64,000 nucleotides of DNA, from the NCBI RefSeq assembly GCF_018294505.1, contig NC_057797.1:122641116-122705115 (forward strand), read 5' to 3'. The DNA comes from Triticum aestivum (taxonomy: Eukaryota > Streptophyta > Magnoliopsida > Poales > Poaceae). The notes under the pieces were generated by a model. The model was given only the letters and a program-made list of their open reading frames with translations. It was not told the DNA's origin and made no database searches. The translations under genes were made by a program, and so were the position numbers. Shown in pieces: positions 1-13,065 of the stretch. The number at the start of each line of letters is the position of its first letter. Position 1 is the stretch's first letter.

Positions 1-14
1 CTCCTGACCAGCCT

Positions 15-917
15 TTGATGGTAGAGTTCTTGTTAGCATCCGAGAGGAACAAGCGTGAGACTAACCGCTTGCTGGCACAGATTGAGCAGAACACTGCACA
101 TCAGCGTAAGAAGTTGGTTTCCATCACTGACTTCATTGGTCTGAAACCACCCACCTTCCATCATTCCATTGAGCCACTTGATGCAGATGACTGGCTCCGA
201 AGCATCACTCACAAGTTGCTTTCTGCGAACGTGGCTGAAGGTGACAAGGTCACCTATGCTACCTATCACCTGGAAGGTCCTACTAGTATTTGGTGGCAGA
301 GCTATGAGGCTATGCTTCCAGCTGGTCAGATTCCTACCTGGAAGGATTTCACCAAGGCTTTTCATGAGGACCACATTCCTCAGGCTCTCATTGACCGCAA
401 GAGTGAAGAGTTCTGTAGTTTTACCCAGGGTAAGCTGCCTGTTGATGCTTACAGTAGAGAGTTTGGAAACCTCGCCCGCTATGCTACAGAAGAAGTGTCC
501 ACAGACGCTAAGAAGCAGGCTAGGTTCCGGAAGGGTCTCAACCCTAAGTTGCATCGTGATCTCCACCTGCATCATTGTGATACTTTCTAGGCTCTTGTGA
601 ACAAGGCCATTAATGCAGAGACAGCTCAACTCACTTACAAGGAGTCTCGAAAGCACAACCGTGATCTGGGTTCTTCCTCCCGCTCTGGCTCTCAGAAGCG
701 ACGGATTTGGATTCCGAACTCAGCTCTTCCACCTCGATATGCACCGAGGCCATCCTATGTGGCGCCTCACCCAACCCAGCAACGTGCTCCACCCAGGCCT
801 ATTAGTGGACCACTTGCCAATGTAGGTCCACGTCCTACCTCAGGAACTTGCTTCACCTGCAGAGAACCAGGGCACTATCCACGTGACTGCCCTCAGTCCA
901 GTTATACTCCACCCTAG
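15..917 (+). pseudogene. gag: gag of chromovirus (broken)
   Basis: Capsid/nucleocapsid protein that would package element RNA into virus-like particles in the cytoplasm. The first 190 residues match the Retrotrans_gag fold: a WWQSYEAML stretch, then a segment around HIPQALIDRKSEEF and RFRKGLNP. A CCHC zinc knuckle of form CFTCREPGHYPRDC sits at about 848-890. The frame is continuous from 15 to the following pol region but is cut by a TAG after HCDTF (588-590) and a second TAG at 915-917. Both are explained by CAG to TAG changes. The true start lies upstream of or near the window edge, so the N terminus is uncertain. Confidence 0.85.
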
Positions 918-956
918 TCTGAGAGGTCTGTTGGCCGTGAAAAGCCATCAGGCAAG

Positions 957-3900
957 ATGATCAGTACCAAGCCAGCCTCCATTGAACGAGCATGTGTGCA
1001 CCATGTCTCAGCTACAGAAGCTCAAGATGATCCCGACGTCGTACTGGGTATGCTTCTTGTCAATTGTCACCTAGCTTCAGTTCTGTTCGATACTAGAGCA
1101 TCCCACTCCTTCATATCCGAAGGATACGCTCGGTTGCATGACATGTCATTTTGTGATATGCCAACTCCACTAATAATCCAGACTCCTGGTTCCAAATGGC
1201 AAACCTCCAAGGTAAGCCATGGTAATGAAATCCTTGTTGACAGACTGGTATTCCTTGCTTCTTTGATATCTCTCAACTCCGCAGATATTAACATCATCTT
1301 GGGTATGGATTGGATGACAGCTCATCATGCCAAGATCGGTTGTTACACCAGATCTGTTCAACTTACACATCCATCTGGCAAAATAGTCACTGTCTCCACT
1401 AGAGTTGCAAGGAGTCAACTCTATTCTCTTAATGCCAGCCCCCTTCTAGACCTTGAAGATATTCCGATAGTCCGTGACTTCCCGGATGTTTTTCCAGAAG
1501 AACTGCCAGGTGTCCCACCTGACAGAGATGTAGAGTTTGTCATAGAACTTATCCCAGGAACTGTTCCAATCTCTAGGAGACCATACAAGATGGCACCTTT
1601 GGAGTTAGCCGAGCTTAAGAAACAACTTGATGAGTCCTTGCAAAAGGGTTTCATCCGTCCCAGTTCTTATCCTTGGGCTTGTCCTGTCCTCTTCGTCAAG
1701 AAGAAGGATGGTACGGATTGGATGGTTGTAGATTATCGTCCTGTTAATTTGGTCACGATAAAGAACAAGTATCCGCTCCCCAGGATCAACGAAATGTATG
1801 ATCAGCTCGCTGGATCCTCTGTCTTTTCCAAGATGGATTTGAGGTTAGGCTACCACCAAATCAAGATCAAAAATAGGGACATCCCCAAAATGGCCTTTGT
1901 CACTCGTTATGGTCAATACGAGTACACCGTGATGTCTTTCGGCCTAACCAATGCTCCAGCTACTTTCTCCCGCTTGATGAACTCGATCTTTATGGAGTAC
2001 TTAGATAAGTTCGTCATGGTTTATCTCGATGATATTCTTATTTACTCGAAGAACGAGGAAGAGCATGCCGAACATCTTAGGCTTGTGTTAGAAAAACTCA
2101 GAGTGCATCGCCTTTATGCCAAGTTCTCCAAGTGTGAATTTTGGTTGCCAGAAGTGACCTATCTGGGCCACGTGATCTCTGGTAAGGGCATAGCTATCAA
2201 TCCCGAGAGAGTCAAAGCCGTTCTCGATTGGACTCCACCCGAAACGGTCAAACAAGTTAGGAGTTTCCTTGGTCTAGCCAGTTATTGTCGTCGCTTCGTT
2301 GAAAACTTCTCCAAAGTGGCCAAACCCCTCACGGAGCTTCTCAAGAAAGATAAAAGGTTTGAGTGGACCCCACGGTGTGAGCACAATTTTCAGGAACTGA
2401 AAAGACGCCTGAGTTCTGCGCCCATACTCGTGCCACCGGATTTCACTAAAGACTTTGTTATCTATTGTGACGCTTCGCGTCAAGGACTAGGTTGCATTCT
2501 TATGCAGGATCGTCATGTGATTGCCTATGCATCTCGACAGTTGCATCCACATGAGGAAAATTATCCTACACATGATCTAGAGCTTGCAGCCATAGTCTAT
2601 GCACTTAAGACTTGGCGACATTACCTTCTTGGTAACCGTTGCGAAATCTACACTGACCATCAGAGTCTCAAGTATATCTTCACCCAACCGGATCTGAATC
2701 TCAGACAGAGACGTTGGTTGGAGTTGATCTCGGATTACGACTTAGGAATCACCTACACCCCAGGCAAAGCCAATGTCATGGTTGATGCTTTAAGTCGTAA
2801 ATCCTATTGCAACAACCTCATGTTGCAACAATGTCAACCACCCCTCCATGAGGAATTCTGTAAGATTAACCTTCACATAGCTCCTCATGGTTCCCTTTCT
2901 ACCTTGGTAGCGAAACCTACCCTTACGGATCAGATCATAGAGGCTCAGAAGCATGATACGGGAATCTCCCGGATCAAGAAGAATATTTCCAAGGGAGTTG
3001 CCAACTGTTTCTCTATGGGTGAACGAGGTGTTGTTTACTTTGGAAACCGTTTGGTGGTTCCCAAATGTCAACAGATGCAGCAACTGATCCTTAAGGAGGC
3101 TCATGAATCCCCTCTCACGATTCATCCCGGTAGTACAAAGATGTATCAGGACCTACGCCAGAGGTTCTGGTGGACTAGGATGAAGAGAGAAATCGCTCAG
3201 TTTATTGCCAACAGTGACGTTTGTCGTCGCGTTAAGGCGGAGCATCAGAGACCTGCTAGCACCCTTCAACCTTTAGCTATTCCCGAGTGGAAATGGGACA
3301 AAGTTGGTATGGACTTCATCACCAGCTTTCCTAGAACCAAGAAAGGAAATAATGCTATCTTCGTAGTCATTGACCGTCTCTCCAAAGTGGTTCACTTCCT
3401 ACCTGTTCGAGAGAGTATCACTGCTAGTCAGCTCGCTGACTTATATATCTCCCGAATAGTGTCACTCCATGGTGTTCCACTAGAGATCAATTCAGACCGT
3501 GGCAGTCTTTTCACCTCTCATTTCTGGGAAAGTTTCCAGAATGCCATGGGCACCCATCTTTCTTTCAGTACCGCTTTCCACCCTCAGTCAAGTGGTCAGG
3601 TGGAAAGGGTCAACCAAATTCTCGAAGACATGCTTAGAGCTTGAGTTATCTCATTCGGTATGGATTGGGAGAAATGTCTTCCTTTCGCCGAGTTTGCTTA
3701 TAACAATAGCTATCAATCCAGTCTTAAGAAAGCACCCTTCGAGATTCTGTATGGACGAAGATGTCGAACACCTTTGAACTGGTCAGAAACTGGTGAAAGA
3801 CAATTCTTTGGACCGGATATGATCCAGGAGGCAGAAGAGCAAGTTCGCATCATTCGTGAGAATTTGAAAATAGCCCAATCTCGTCAAAAGAGCCAGTATG

Positions 3901-4455
3901 ACCGCTGACATAAGGAAGTGGCTTATGAAGTTGGCGACAAGGCTTACCTTCGGGTTACTCCTTTGAAGGGTACCCATCGTTTCGGTATCAAGGGCAAGTT
4001 GGCTCTGCTACATTGGTCCTTTTCGCATTCTCGCTAAACGAGGAGAGGTTGCCTACCAGTTGGAACTACCCCCACATCTTTCTCGAGTTCATGATGTCTT
4101 CCACGTCTCTCAACTCAGGCGTTGCTTCTCGGATCCCATCCACGGAGTGGACCACGAAACTCTTGATCTCCAAGATAACCTTACTTATCGAGAGTACCCC
4201 GTTCGCATTCTGGATCAAGCAGAGCGTGTCACTCGACGTCATAACATCAAGTTTCTCAAGGTTCAATGGTCTCATCATGCCGAGAGAGAAGCTACTTGGG
4301 AGCGAGAAGATCGTCGTCGACTTGAGTACCCTACTTTCTTTCTGCCAACTCCTGAATCTCGGGGCGAGATTTTTTTGAGTGGGGCGAGTTGTCACATCCC
4401 TAGTTCTGGTATGGTCCTAGGCTTGCTTTGTGCATCATGTTTAAATTTCAAATGA
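957..4455 (+). pseudogene. pol: pol polyprotein of chromovirus (PR-RT-RH-IN-chromodomain, broken)
   Basis: The frame is in phase with gag. Domains in order: aspartic protease with [12 protein letters not shown], where the expected DTG triad is DTR; reverse transcriptase with intact YLDD (about 2020-2035); RNase H beginning [10 protein letters not shown]; integrase with HPGSTKMY zinc-finger half, one expected cysteine of the CxxC pair replaced by serine (NSDVC), and a catalytic core with MDFIT, NSDRGS and GQVERVN; then a chromodomain (TRRHNIKFLKVQW, ATWERED) at about 4220-4320. Breaks: TGA at 3642-3644, TGA at 3906-3908, and a single-base shift near 4003 before the chromodomain. The last frame runs through the purine tract into the LTR and stops at 4455, probably because of an indel in the T run near 4370. 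Confidence 0.92.
4377..4388 (+). other. Probable polypurine tract
   Basis: GAGTGGGGCGAG lies directly before the TGTCACATCC that opens the LTR. This is where plus-strand DNA synthesis is primed in Ty3/gypsy elements. The tract is interrupted by T and C, so it is imperfect. Confidence 0.5.
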
Positions 4456-7400
4456 AGTTGAAATGGGGATGTTGCAAACCCTAGCACCAAAGTTTTTTCC
4501 CAATAGGTTCAACTTTAAAATGGATTTTCAATGAACCGAAAATGCTATTCAAAAATGTTCATGCTCTTTGGATAATGTTGGGAACAACAACCAGAGGTGA
4601 TGCACATTTTTGCTACTCATTTTGGATTTTTGAATCAATGCATAAATATTTGATTTGGAGCTGTTTAAATTATATAAATATTTTAATGGCTACAAAAATG
4701 TTGGGAATTGGTGAGGGCCTCTGGAATATTATATCTAGATGCCACAAATATTTTCAGCATTTATGAAAGTGTTTTAACATTTCTTTTTGATACAAAACAA
4801 ATGTCAGAAATAGAAAAAGAAAACAGGAAATAAGAAAAACACCTACCCTTGCCACTTACCTGGCGGCCCAGCTGGCTAGCCCACCTGGCGGCCCAGCCCA
4901 CCAGGGGCAGCCCCGTCTTCTACCTCTTGCCAGTAGGTAGAGGAGAAGCCGGGCATGACACACGCGCAAGGCCACGCGCCTCACCAGCTCCTGCTTGCCG
5001 CTCTCCGTCGACGCCCTGGCCTTCTATGGAGACGCCACGCAGGCCCTGACCCCCTGCCTCTCTCTCTCGCTCTCTCTCGTCCCCATCCTCTCCTCTGGTT
5101 CTCTCCCTCGCACGCATTGAACGCAGCCGCCGCTGCCGCTCACCGTTGCCGCACCCAGAGCCTCCCCCTCGACCCCTCGACGTGCCCAGTAGCTCCGCTA
5201 CCTCGTTCTCGACCTCCTCGCCAAGCCAAGCGACGCCGGACACCGCCAGACGCCCACACCACCGTCTTCTTTAACCTCGAGCCACCGAGATCGCCGGCGA
5301 CCGTGCGCCCGCTCCGACGCTTCCCCGAACTCTCTGAGGCCACCGAACGAACCGTTGTGAGCTCTTGCGCGGATCCCGACCGTAGTCGCCGCCGCTTGAG
5401 CTCATCGTCGGCGCAGCTCCGGCGACCAAATGGTCACCCCGGCGAGTCCAACTTGCTCCCCGCAACGCGTAGCGCCCCGCCAGACCTTTGCCTCGCTTGT
5501 TAGCACACCGCAGCGCTAGCCCGCACCAGCCCCGAACTCCGGCAGCCGCCCCGAGCTCCATTCCGGTGAGCTCCGGCCTCCCCAGCTCATCCCACATGCT
5601 CCACTGGATGCGGATGACGACGGACTACGCCCCGGTGGTCTCCGCGCGCTCTTCCGCTGCCTGTAGCGTGTTCCGGCGAAGCACCGCCGCGCAGTTTGGT
5701 CGTCGCCGGCCGAACTTCGGCGAGGCTGACGTGGCGGCTTAATTAGCGATAATCCCCACCATTAGCCACCCCACCAGCCGCTGATAGTGGGCCCCAAAGC
5801 CAAGTCAAACCCTGGTCAGTGCGGGTTTGACCCGGGGTTAACCCCAGTGTCACTGACGTGTGGTCCCCACACGTTAGGTTTGACATGGTCAGCCCTACTG
5901 ACGCCTCTGTGATGTCACGCTGACGCAATAAACTATTTTCTGGATTTAAAATAAATTAGGAAATTTCAGAAAATAGTTAAAACTTCTAAAATTCATAGTA
6001 ATTCAACCGTAACTCCATATCAAATAAATTATATATGAAAAATTATTAGAAAAATGCAAGGAATCCATTTATGCCAGTTTCATGCATGAAAAACCAACTT
6101 ATACTTGCTGTATAAGTGAAAATGTAATAATGGCATGTTATATACTTAAATTGGGGTTTGCATATGAACCCTTGGTTCATATGGACTTCAACAAAATTGA
6201 TGCTAGATGCATTAGGGAAAATCATAGCATCTTTGAAATGTCATCTTCATGAATCATATTGTTGCATATGGTTGTTTATTGATTGCCGGCACCGTCCCCT
6301 CTCGATAGGTTCTACTCCGGAAGGTTTCCCGAGTACCTGTCTGAGGAGCAGTGCTTCTTCGTGGATCTATCAGGTAATCAAACCCCCTTGAGCATCTCGA
6401 TAAATCCCACTCTCTCGCTCCTGCTCCTTTTACTGCATTAGGACAACAACGATTCAAACTGCTACTTTCTGCTGCGGTAGCTGAACCCATTCCTCTGCAT
6501 TACCTGTCATTGCCACAGTAAATAGTTGAAACCCACTAGCATGAGTAGGAGTTGCTTGAGCCTTGATGTGCCTGCTCATCCATGCTTGTTTTTCTTTATG
6601 CCAGCTATGCTTAGAGTTGTGTCAGGTCTGATTCATCGGGAATGAATCGGAGTGGTGAACATGTCCTACCGGTAAAGGCCAAGTGTGTGAACACGTTTTG
6701 GTAAAGGTAGCGATGAGAGGCCATGTAGGAGTACATGGTGGGTTGTCTCATTGGAACCGTCCTTAAGCACTGAGTTCTATGTATGTTATCCAAGTCCAGT
6801 TACTACCACACATTGGGTTCCGGTTATCCGGCCCCTCTCGGCTTATTAATCTGCTTGATCTCTGTCCAGGAGTTGCAACTAGTTTCTGGCGTTTGTAGGT
6901 AGTGCTACTTGTCTACCAGGTAGTGTCCGACGGGACGGGCTTGGGACAGACTAGGCACCGTGGCACGGTGTACCAAGTGGCACCCGGATGGTGGGCTTGG
7001 GAACCCTGCACACATCATTTGGGGCCATGAGCGACACCCCGGCCGGATATCCTTGCGGATGGAACCCGAATAGGCGATAAACCTGGACGAGAGACTTGTG
7101 TGGTTAGTCAGGTCATGGCCGACATCCTTGCCCGGCTTCCGCTTGAAGGTTGCCGAGGTACATGACGTGTACAGGGCTATAAGTGGAGAGAGCATGTGTG
7201 AAGAAGTACACCCCTGCAGGGTCAATATTATCTATTCGAATAGTCGTTTTCCTCGGATATGGAAACTTGGAGAACTTATGTAGTACATAGACAACTTGAA
7301 GTGGATACTCTAAAATCCGCAAGATAAGGGTGAGTGCTATGAATGGCCTTCTCGTAGGGTGACGGGAACGGATCCATAGTGGAGTATTGATATGGTGAAT

Positions 7401-8441
7401 ATGTGGACTCGTGTGCGTCTTCTCACCTCAAAGAAGTTTCTGATACTCGTAGTATAGTCTAGCCACTATGTCAAAGCTGGCTTGCTACTGTTAACTCCAC
7501 CACCCCCTTTGTTGATAATGTTGCATATGTAGATAGTTCTGATGTAAGACTTCCTGAGTACCTTTGTACTCACGTTTGCTTATTTATGTTTTGCAGTTGG
7601 TTACGCTAGTGACTTCGACGAGTAGCTTGTATCCCAACTACGATCTTGTACCCTTGGGAGGGTCGTGTATAGTCAGGCTTCTTAGTCTTTTCCTTTTGTA
7701 GTTGTCTGTACTCAGACTTGTAATGCTTCCGTTGCTTGTATGCTCTGAATGATGGGTCATGAGACTCCTGTTTGTATTGATGCTATGTGGCTCTTCTGGG
7801 CCTTTATCTATATGAGTTTGAGTTATGTTGTGATGCCATGTTGTACAGCACATACTTGCATGTTATGCGTACGTGTAACGTGTATTGCTATGTGTGGGAT
7901 CCGTCAACCTAGTTGTTTACCTCTTGTAGCCTCTCTTATGGGGAAATGTAGTCTTGTGCTTCCATGTGCCATAGTAGTCCGCTACAGCCCGGTTCACCGG
8001 AGTCCTGCTAGCCCAGCACTACTGCTCCGGAACGCTTGACTGGCCGGCATGTGATTCACTTCGTTCCTGTGTCTGTCCCTTCGGGGAAATGTCACGCAGT
8101 GACATCCGGAGTCCTGCCTAGCCTGCTACAGCGCGGGTTCCCGGAGTCCTGTTAGCCCAGTGCTACAGCCCGGATTCATACGTTGTTAACCGACATGCTC
8201 GAGGTTGATTCATGTATGCCTGTCCCTATAAGTTAGTGCTATTTGGGTTCACGACTAGTCATGTCGGCCCGGGTTCTCTGTCATATGGATGCTAGCGACT
8301 CTATCATATACGTGAGCCAAACGGCGCAAACGGTCCCGGGCCAGGTAAGGTGGCACCCGTGGGAATACCGTGCGTGAGGCCGCAAAGTGATATGAAGTGT
8401 TACATGCTAGATCGGTGTGACTTAGGATCAGGGTCCCGACA
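4390..8441 (+). repeat. 3' LTR of chromovirus, 4.05 kb
   Basis: Starts TGTCACATCC right after the purine tract and ends GGTCCCGACA. The first and last four bases form the usual TG...CA inverted ends. Only one copy is in the window, so the limits are inferred from these signals, not from alignment. It holds an AT-rich first part, a GC-rich block (4850-5740) that is open in several frames on both strands, and a long non-coding remainder. The five bases after it are GTGGA, which would be the target duplication if the left LTR is preceded by the same bases. Confidence 0.7.
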
Positions 8442-9839
8442 GTGGACGAGACGGTCGTAGGAGCGGCGCCGGCAAGGTGGACGACGGCGGGGATGTAGCG
8501 AGAGGACGGGATGCAAGGATCCCGGTCTGAAGCCGTGGATGAGAGAGGTCGATCTCTCGTAATGGACGGCGGTGTCGGGGTATCAGCTTCGGCATGGTGG
8601 AGGAGGATGGCGGTGGATGGGGTGGCAGATGGCGGCGGACGGAGGAGGGTGGGGTGGAGAGGGTGTTTTGGCGCCCACGGAGTACGAATGGGGAAAAGGG
8701 AGGTAGAGAGGAAGGGGGAACCATGTATTCAGGGCGCGCTTGTCTCAAATGCAAGGAAATTTACAAACTTAGCCCCCATTTCAAATCTCTACTACATCAC
8801 AGCAACATTAGTCGGTTGGGGATAGGATGGTAATCTCGCATACACCGAATATTTGCCGACGAGAGTTAGTTTTTGGCGCCCATCGTGTATGAATATGAAT
8901 CGGGGAGGGAGTCGATTTCGGCCGAGGACACACTGTGTTTTGGCGCCCACCGTGTATGAATCCAGGTGAAACGGTTACATCCTGTTTGGGTGAAATTACA
9001 AACCTACCCCTATCGAAACCTATAGAAATCCAGCAGATAGGCTTTGCGTGGCAGGGGTAGGCAGTAGTGATTTCCATCTCGCAGATTTTGGTTTCGGGCA
9101 GTTACTGCGACTTTCCCTGCTTCGTTCAAATTTTGCAGAGTGCACGGTTACCATGCCAACTCAATTCGAATCCCGTTTGTATTCTATTTTTTCGGGCAGG
9201 ATCCATTTTCAATTGGAATTACATTCTATATACATCATTTTTATATATACTTTCAAAATCGCAACACATTTTTATACATAAATATGGTTTACAAATGGCA
9301 TGATCTCAGATTCATAAGGTTGTATCCATAAATTTGGATTTTCAAATATTTGAAACCACTTTATGTTGAAATCCAATGTATGCATTCCTCGCTAACTGTC
9401 TCCAATTAATGTGTGTTTCATGCGGGTTTTTTTTACTTCTCAAACATGTATAATGTGTTTCACACACGCAACATATAGTGTAGTCCCGTTTAGACATTAA
9501 TTGCATATAAACCATGCATTGTTTGTAATTGAAGAATCTATGGATCACCAATATTGATAAACTACATAACATTACACGTGTGCCCAAATTCAAATGAATA
9601 TGCATGTTTGATACACCAATTTGCGTTATGATATTATCGATGTCGTGATCTCCAGTTTAAATATTTGAATCCCCTTTAATCCAGATATTCGTCTCATATA
9701 GCTATCACTCATGCTTATATAGGACTATCTCTCTGGACCTATACGCGTTCATCGTCTCTTAGGTATCTCTCGTGCTACCTGTATGTTGACAATGATCTTT
9801 TATCTTCGTAGCACACTGACGGTACTCTCTCCCTCGACC
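8442..9839. other. Non-genic stretch with three TTTTGGCGCC sites
   Basis: No supported gene. A GC-rich part (8442-8760) is open on both strands but resembles no family I know. TTTTGGCGCC occurs at 8666, 8871 and 8938, each followed by CCA and a diverged GTATGAAT, so these are copies of one short repeat. From 9150 the sequence is AT-rich without recognisable structure. Confidence 0.5.
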
Positions 9840-10690
9840 TTCATCACTCTATCTCTCTCTAAGTATCTCTCGCTCCCTGCTATGTGTCTCTAACTATGAT
9901 TCTCCATGTGGAATCTCTTTCTCTCACACAAACACAAAACTTTGTCTCCCGGGGTCTCATTTCTCTCTACTATTCTCATGTGTGCCACTCGCACACCCCT
10001 CATACAGAGATGTCTTTCGCTCCTTAGATATGAGAACCTAAGACTCTTCCTCTTCAATATCTCTTTCTCACACACAAACACAAACTCTGTCTCCCAAGGT
10101 CTCATATTTCTCCATTGTTCTCTTGTATGTCGCTCACACACACCCTCTCTCCCTAGAGATATCTTGCGTTCCCTCGTATGTCTCACTAGCTATCACTCTC
10201 GTTGTGAAATATCTTTCTCTCTCGTAGACACAAAACTCCGTCTCTCTGGATCTCATTTCTCTCTGATATATGTTTGTATGTGACTCACATGCACCCTCTC
10301 TCTATCTCTCTCACACCCACACACATAACCCAGCCTTCTGATCCACTCGACTCCTATCTCTAACACACACTAGCTAGCATCTTTATCTTTCTATTTATCT
10401 GTTTCTCCATCAACCTTCTTTCTCGCCCTCACTCTTGATTCCTATCATGCACACTACATATGTTTCTCTCTACATGCAGTCAAGTGCCCTCTCACACACA
10501 CATATAACTTCACCATTTGAACCACCTGACGGTCATCTCCAACACCCAAACTAGCGGATGTCCCTCTAGCTAGCATATCCATCTTTGTATCTATCTGTAG
10601 TTTCTCCGTCAACATTTCTTTCTCACACGGAGTCTTGCTTCCTATCACCCACACTATATATGTCTCTGCATACATATGCATTTATAGGTT
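9840..10690. repeat. Degenerate CT-rich tandem array, period about 147 bp
   Basis: The block ATCTCTTTCTC followed by CACA...AACAC and GTCTCnnnGGnTCTCAT recurs at 9913, 10059 and 10210. The inner GTCTC landmark is at 9944, 10089 and 10240, giving periods of 145 and 151 bp. A second diverged pair, about 185 bp apart, follows (10310-10480 and 10494-10680), sharing GCTAGCAT, TCTATCTGT and CACACTA blocks. The strand is strongly pyrimidine-rich. Confidence 0.65.
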
Positions 10691-11100
10691 GGTCGCTTTT
10701 GCACAATCGTTGCGCATCACTCCCTCTGCTCGCCATAGATGCATGCTCCAGCCCACGCCACTATCTCTTAAAGACAAAAACACATGCTCAATTGTCGGGC
10801 CTTCTTCCCTGCATTCTCACATGCATGCATATTGTCATACCGATCCGTCTCTACCATGTTGTTGATCTTATGACTTATGTCTTCTTTCTTTTATCTTGAT
10901 CATGCGCGTGCGCAGACACACACATCCCACGTATACATGTATACCTCTCACACATGCACGTTCAAGGTCTCTATGTCTCCATACGTAGTTAATTACCCTC
11001 AATCCTAACGCCACATCGAATCGTTCTCCTCTTTTGTGCACATAACTTCCGCCTGGATGGGTAAAACACACACTCACACTTAACAATCTCCTTCTAGCTA

Positions 11101-11113
11101 CCCCCCCCCCCCC
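11101..11113. repeat. Poly-C tract
   Basis: Run of 13 C residues followed by GCCCTCC, part of the low-complexity region. Confidence 0.8.
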
Positions 11114-11394
11114 GCCCTCCTCTCACTCTTCCCCTATATCCCCGAAACCAATAAGACCATCCCTTTGTTTAATTCCCGCCTACATGCACCATCGATATAT
11201 AGTAGTCTTCCTCTGTGTCTCTCGAACAAACACGTTCTCTCGATGTTGACTCCTCTCACGCACACACACCTTCTCTTTCCTCTCTATGGGCATTTTCTCT
11301 CTCGCACCCCATCGTTGGTGGCCTCTGCCATACACATCACCTCTCTATGATGAAGCCATGCACACTTAAATTACATCCGCCACAGAGGACCCCG

Positions 11395-11660
11395 CGACAC
11401 ACACACACACACACACGCACACACACACAGACACACACACACACACACACGCACCCCCCCACACACACTAAGACTACTTCTCTCTCTCACACACACAAAC
11501 ACACACACACACACACACGCACGCATGCACGCACCCCCCCCCACACACACACACACTAAGACTCCATCTCTCTCTCTCACACACAAACTAAGACTCCATC
11601 TCTCTCTCTCTCACACACACACACTAAGACTCCATTTCACACACACATGCTCTAGGCGGA
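11395..11660. repeat. Compound CA/CT microsatellite
   Basis: Long runs of (CA)n interrupted by CCCCCC and by (CT)n. The segment ACTAAGACTNCNTCTCTCTC plus CACA is repeated four times between 11467 and 11640. Open frames here (Thr/His repeats) are artefacts of the dinucleotide. Confidence 0.95.
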
Positions 11661-13065
11661 GCATTTGTTCCTACCCCCCCCCATCCAACCTTACCCGTAT
11701 GATAAACAATCACCTTTATTTACTTGCATAACATGGACAAATTCCACTTTACTTAAGTAGTCAGCAAACTTATCATCTGTACCCTTATAAAAAATGAGTT
11801 GGCAGTGATGGTGTGCCTGCCATCTTGTAATACAGACCGCATGATCTATATCTGAGGATAGAAAGCAAACTGTGATAATTTTACAAAAGATACCCGCACC
11901 TCTCTCCACATCATTATCTCCCGCAACCCCATTGCTCAGCAATTAAAAAAGGAATAAGTCTCTGGAACAATCTAGCATGCATGGTGGCCACTGCCGCCTG
12001 CCGGCGCCGTCCATCCCCATGCCTCCGCCCATTCCGACCACCAGTCACCACCACGCTCCACTCCTCCTCACCTTATCTCTCATCTTTCATTTTTTCGATG
12101 ACATTCTTGAGATACCAGTTTTCTGATAAAATTCTCGAGATATCATTAGTTTTTACACATAGGATTACTCCTGCATGGGTCAATCACAACAGGTGTTTTG
12201 TAAAAAATGCATATTGATGTTCCCTGCAATGCACGAGAATCTTGCTTGTAATTATATAACGCAAATCACGAGCAGGAAGTGACATTTTTTTGGCATAACC
12301 ACGTTAACATGGCCACGTAAATCACTAGATAAAGTAAATACCATTGTACTTATATCCCGATGCAAAAGGTTGACTACATGTCCGAAGAGTAGAGTCGCAC
12401 ACACGCTCTCTGTCTCTCAGAATCTCTCTCACACACACCAGTCACGTGACGCCCACTTAAGCAGACACGTATGTTACAATTTGTGCACCCGCGGGTACAC
12501 GTGATGCTACGCATTTATTTAAGCCGAAAGGCGAACCCAAACAGTAGCTGCATTCATTCCCCTCCTGCCGCCTCTTCTCTGGTCACCGTCGCCCGGTAGC
12601 CATGGGCCGGCCGAAGGTAACAACATACGCCATACTCCCGCCAGAGCGGCGTTTTAATATGGAAATTTTAGTGGTCATGCATGCATCTTTTTGTGCTAGC
12701 ACTCCTATATAAGGGTTGACCGGTCGCTTCCCGCGGACGTGCGCGGGCGGTGGAAGAGGAAGGAGAAGGGAAGCGGGCTGTGGAGTAACGTTTTTTACCA
12801 CAATTTCTTAGGAAACTGAGTGCAATAATTGAGTAGTTTTGCAAACTACCAGTACTACACCTGAAACGGTTCAAAACCTATACTCCCTTGCCAGCGCGTG
12901 CTTCCCACGTGAAACGGTCAGTGTCGCCCTGGAGCGTCAGTGCCGCATTAATGCCCGGCCAGAGCGGAGGCGATCTCTCACTAGCGTCGGCTTTGAAGTG
13001 GCACGACGGCCGAGAGAGCGCCGCTTCCCGGTGCACGCGACTGCTCCACGTCGAGACTGGCCATA
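11661..13065. other. Non-genic stretch, possible captured gene start at 12601
   Basis: No sustained coding region. At 12512-12520 a TTTAAG AT-box precedes a C-rich leader and an ATG at 12601 in good context (GCCATGG). The ATG opens a five-codon frame running into a GGTAAC splice-donor-like site. No continuation is visible, so at most this is a promoter and first-exon relic. Confidence 0.3.

Larger units (their letters stand above)
1..8441 (+). mobile_element. Ty3/gypsy chromovirus, 5' part outside window
   Basis: The order gag, protease, reverse transcriptase, RNase H, integrase, chromodomain, purine tract, LTR defines a chromovirus of the Ty3/gypsy superfamily (Tekay/Del-like by overall look). 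The left LTR and the start of gag lie before base 1, so insertion age and target duplication cannot be read. The 3' boundary is set by the terminal CCCGACA at 8441, which mirrors the opening TGTC of the LTR at 4390. The coding part has several in-frame stops and one frameshift, so this copy cannot supply its own proteins. Confidence 0.9.

Noticed and set aside
8428..8754. 108-residue Pro/Ser/Arg-rich minus-strand frame crossing the LTR end
   Set aside because: GC-rich low-complexity sequence, spans an element boundary, no homology recognised.
11215..11586. Thr/His- or Val/Cys-rich frames
   Set aside because: Produced by CA microsatellites.
12601..12640. Gene start with a five-codon exon
   Set aside because: Good ATG context and donor-like site but no downstream exon; kept only as a possible relic.
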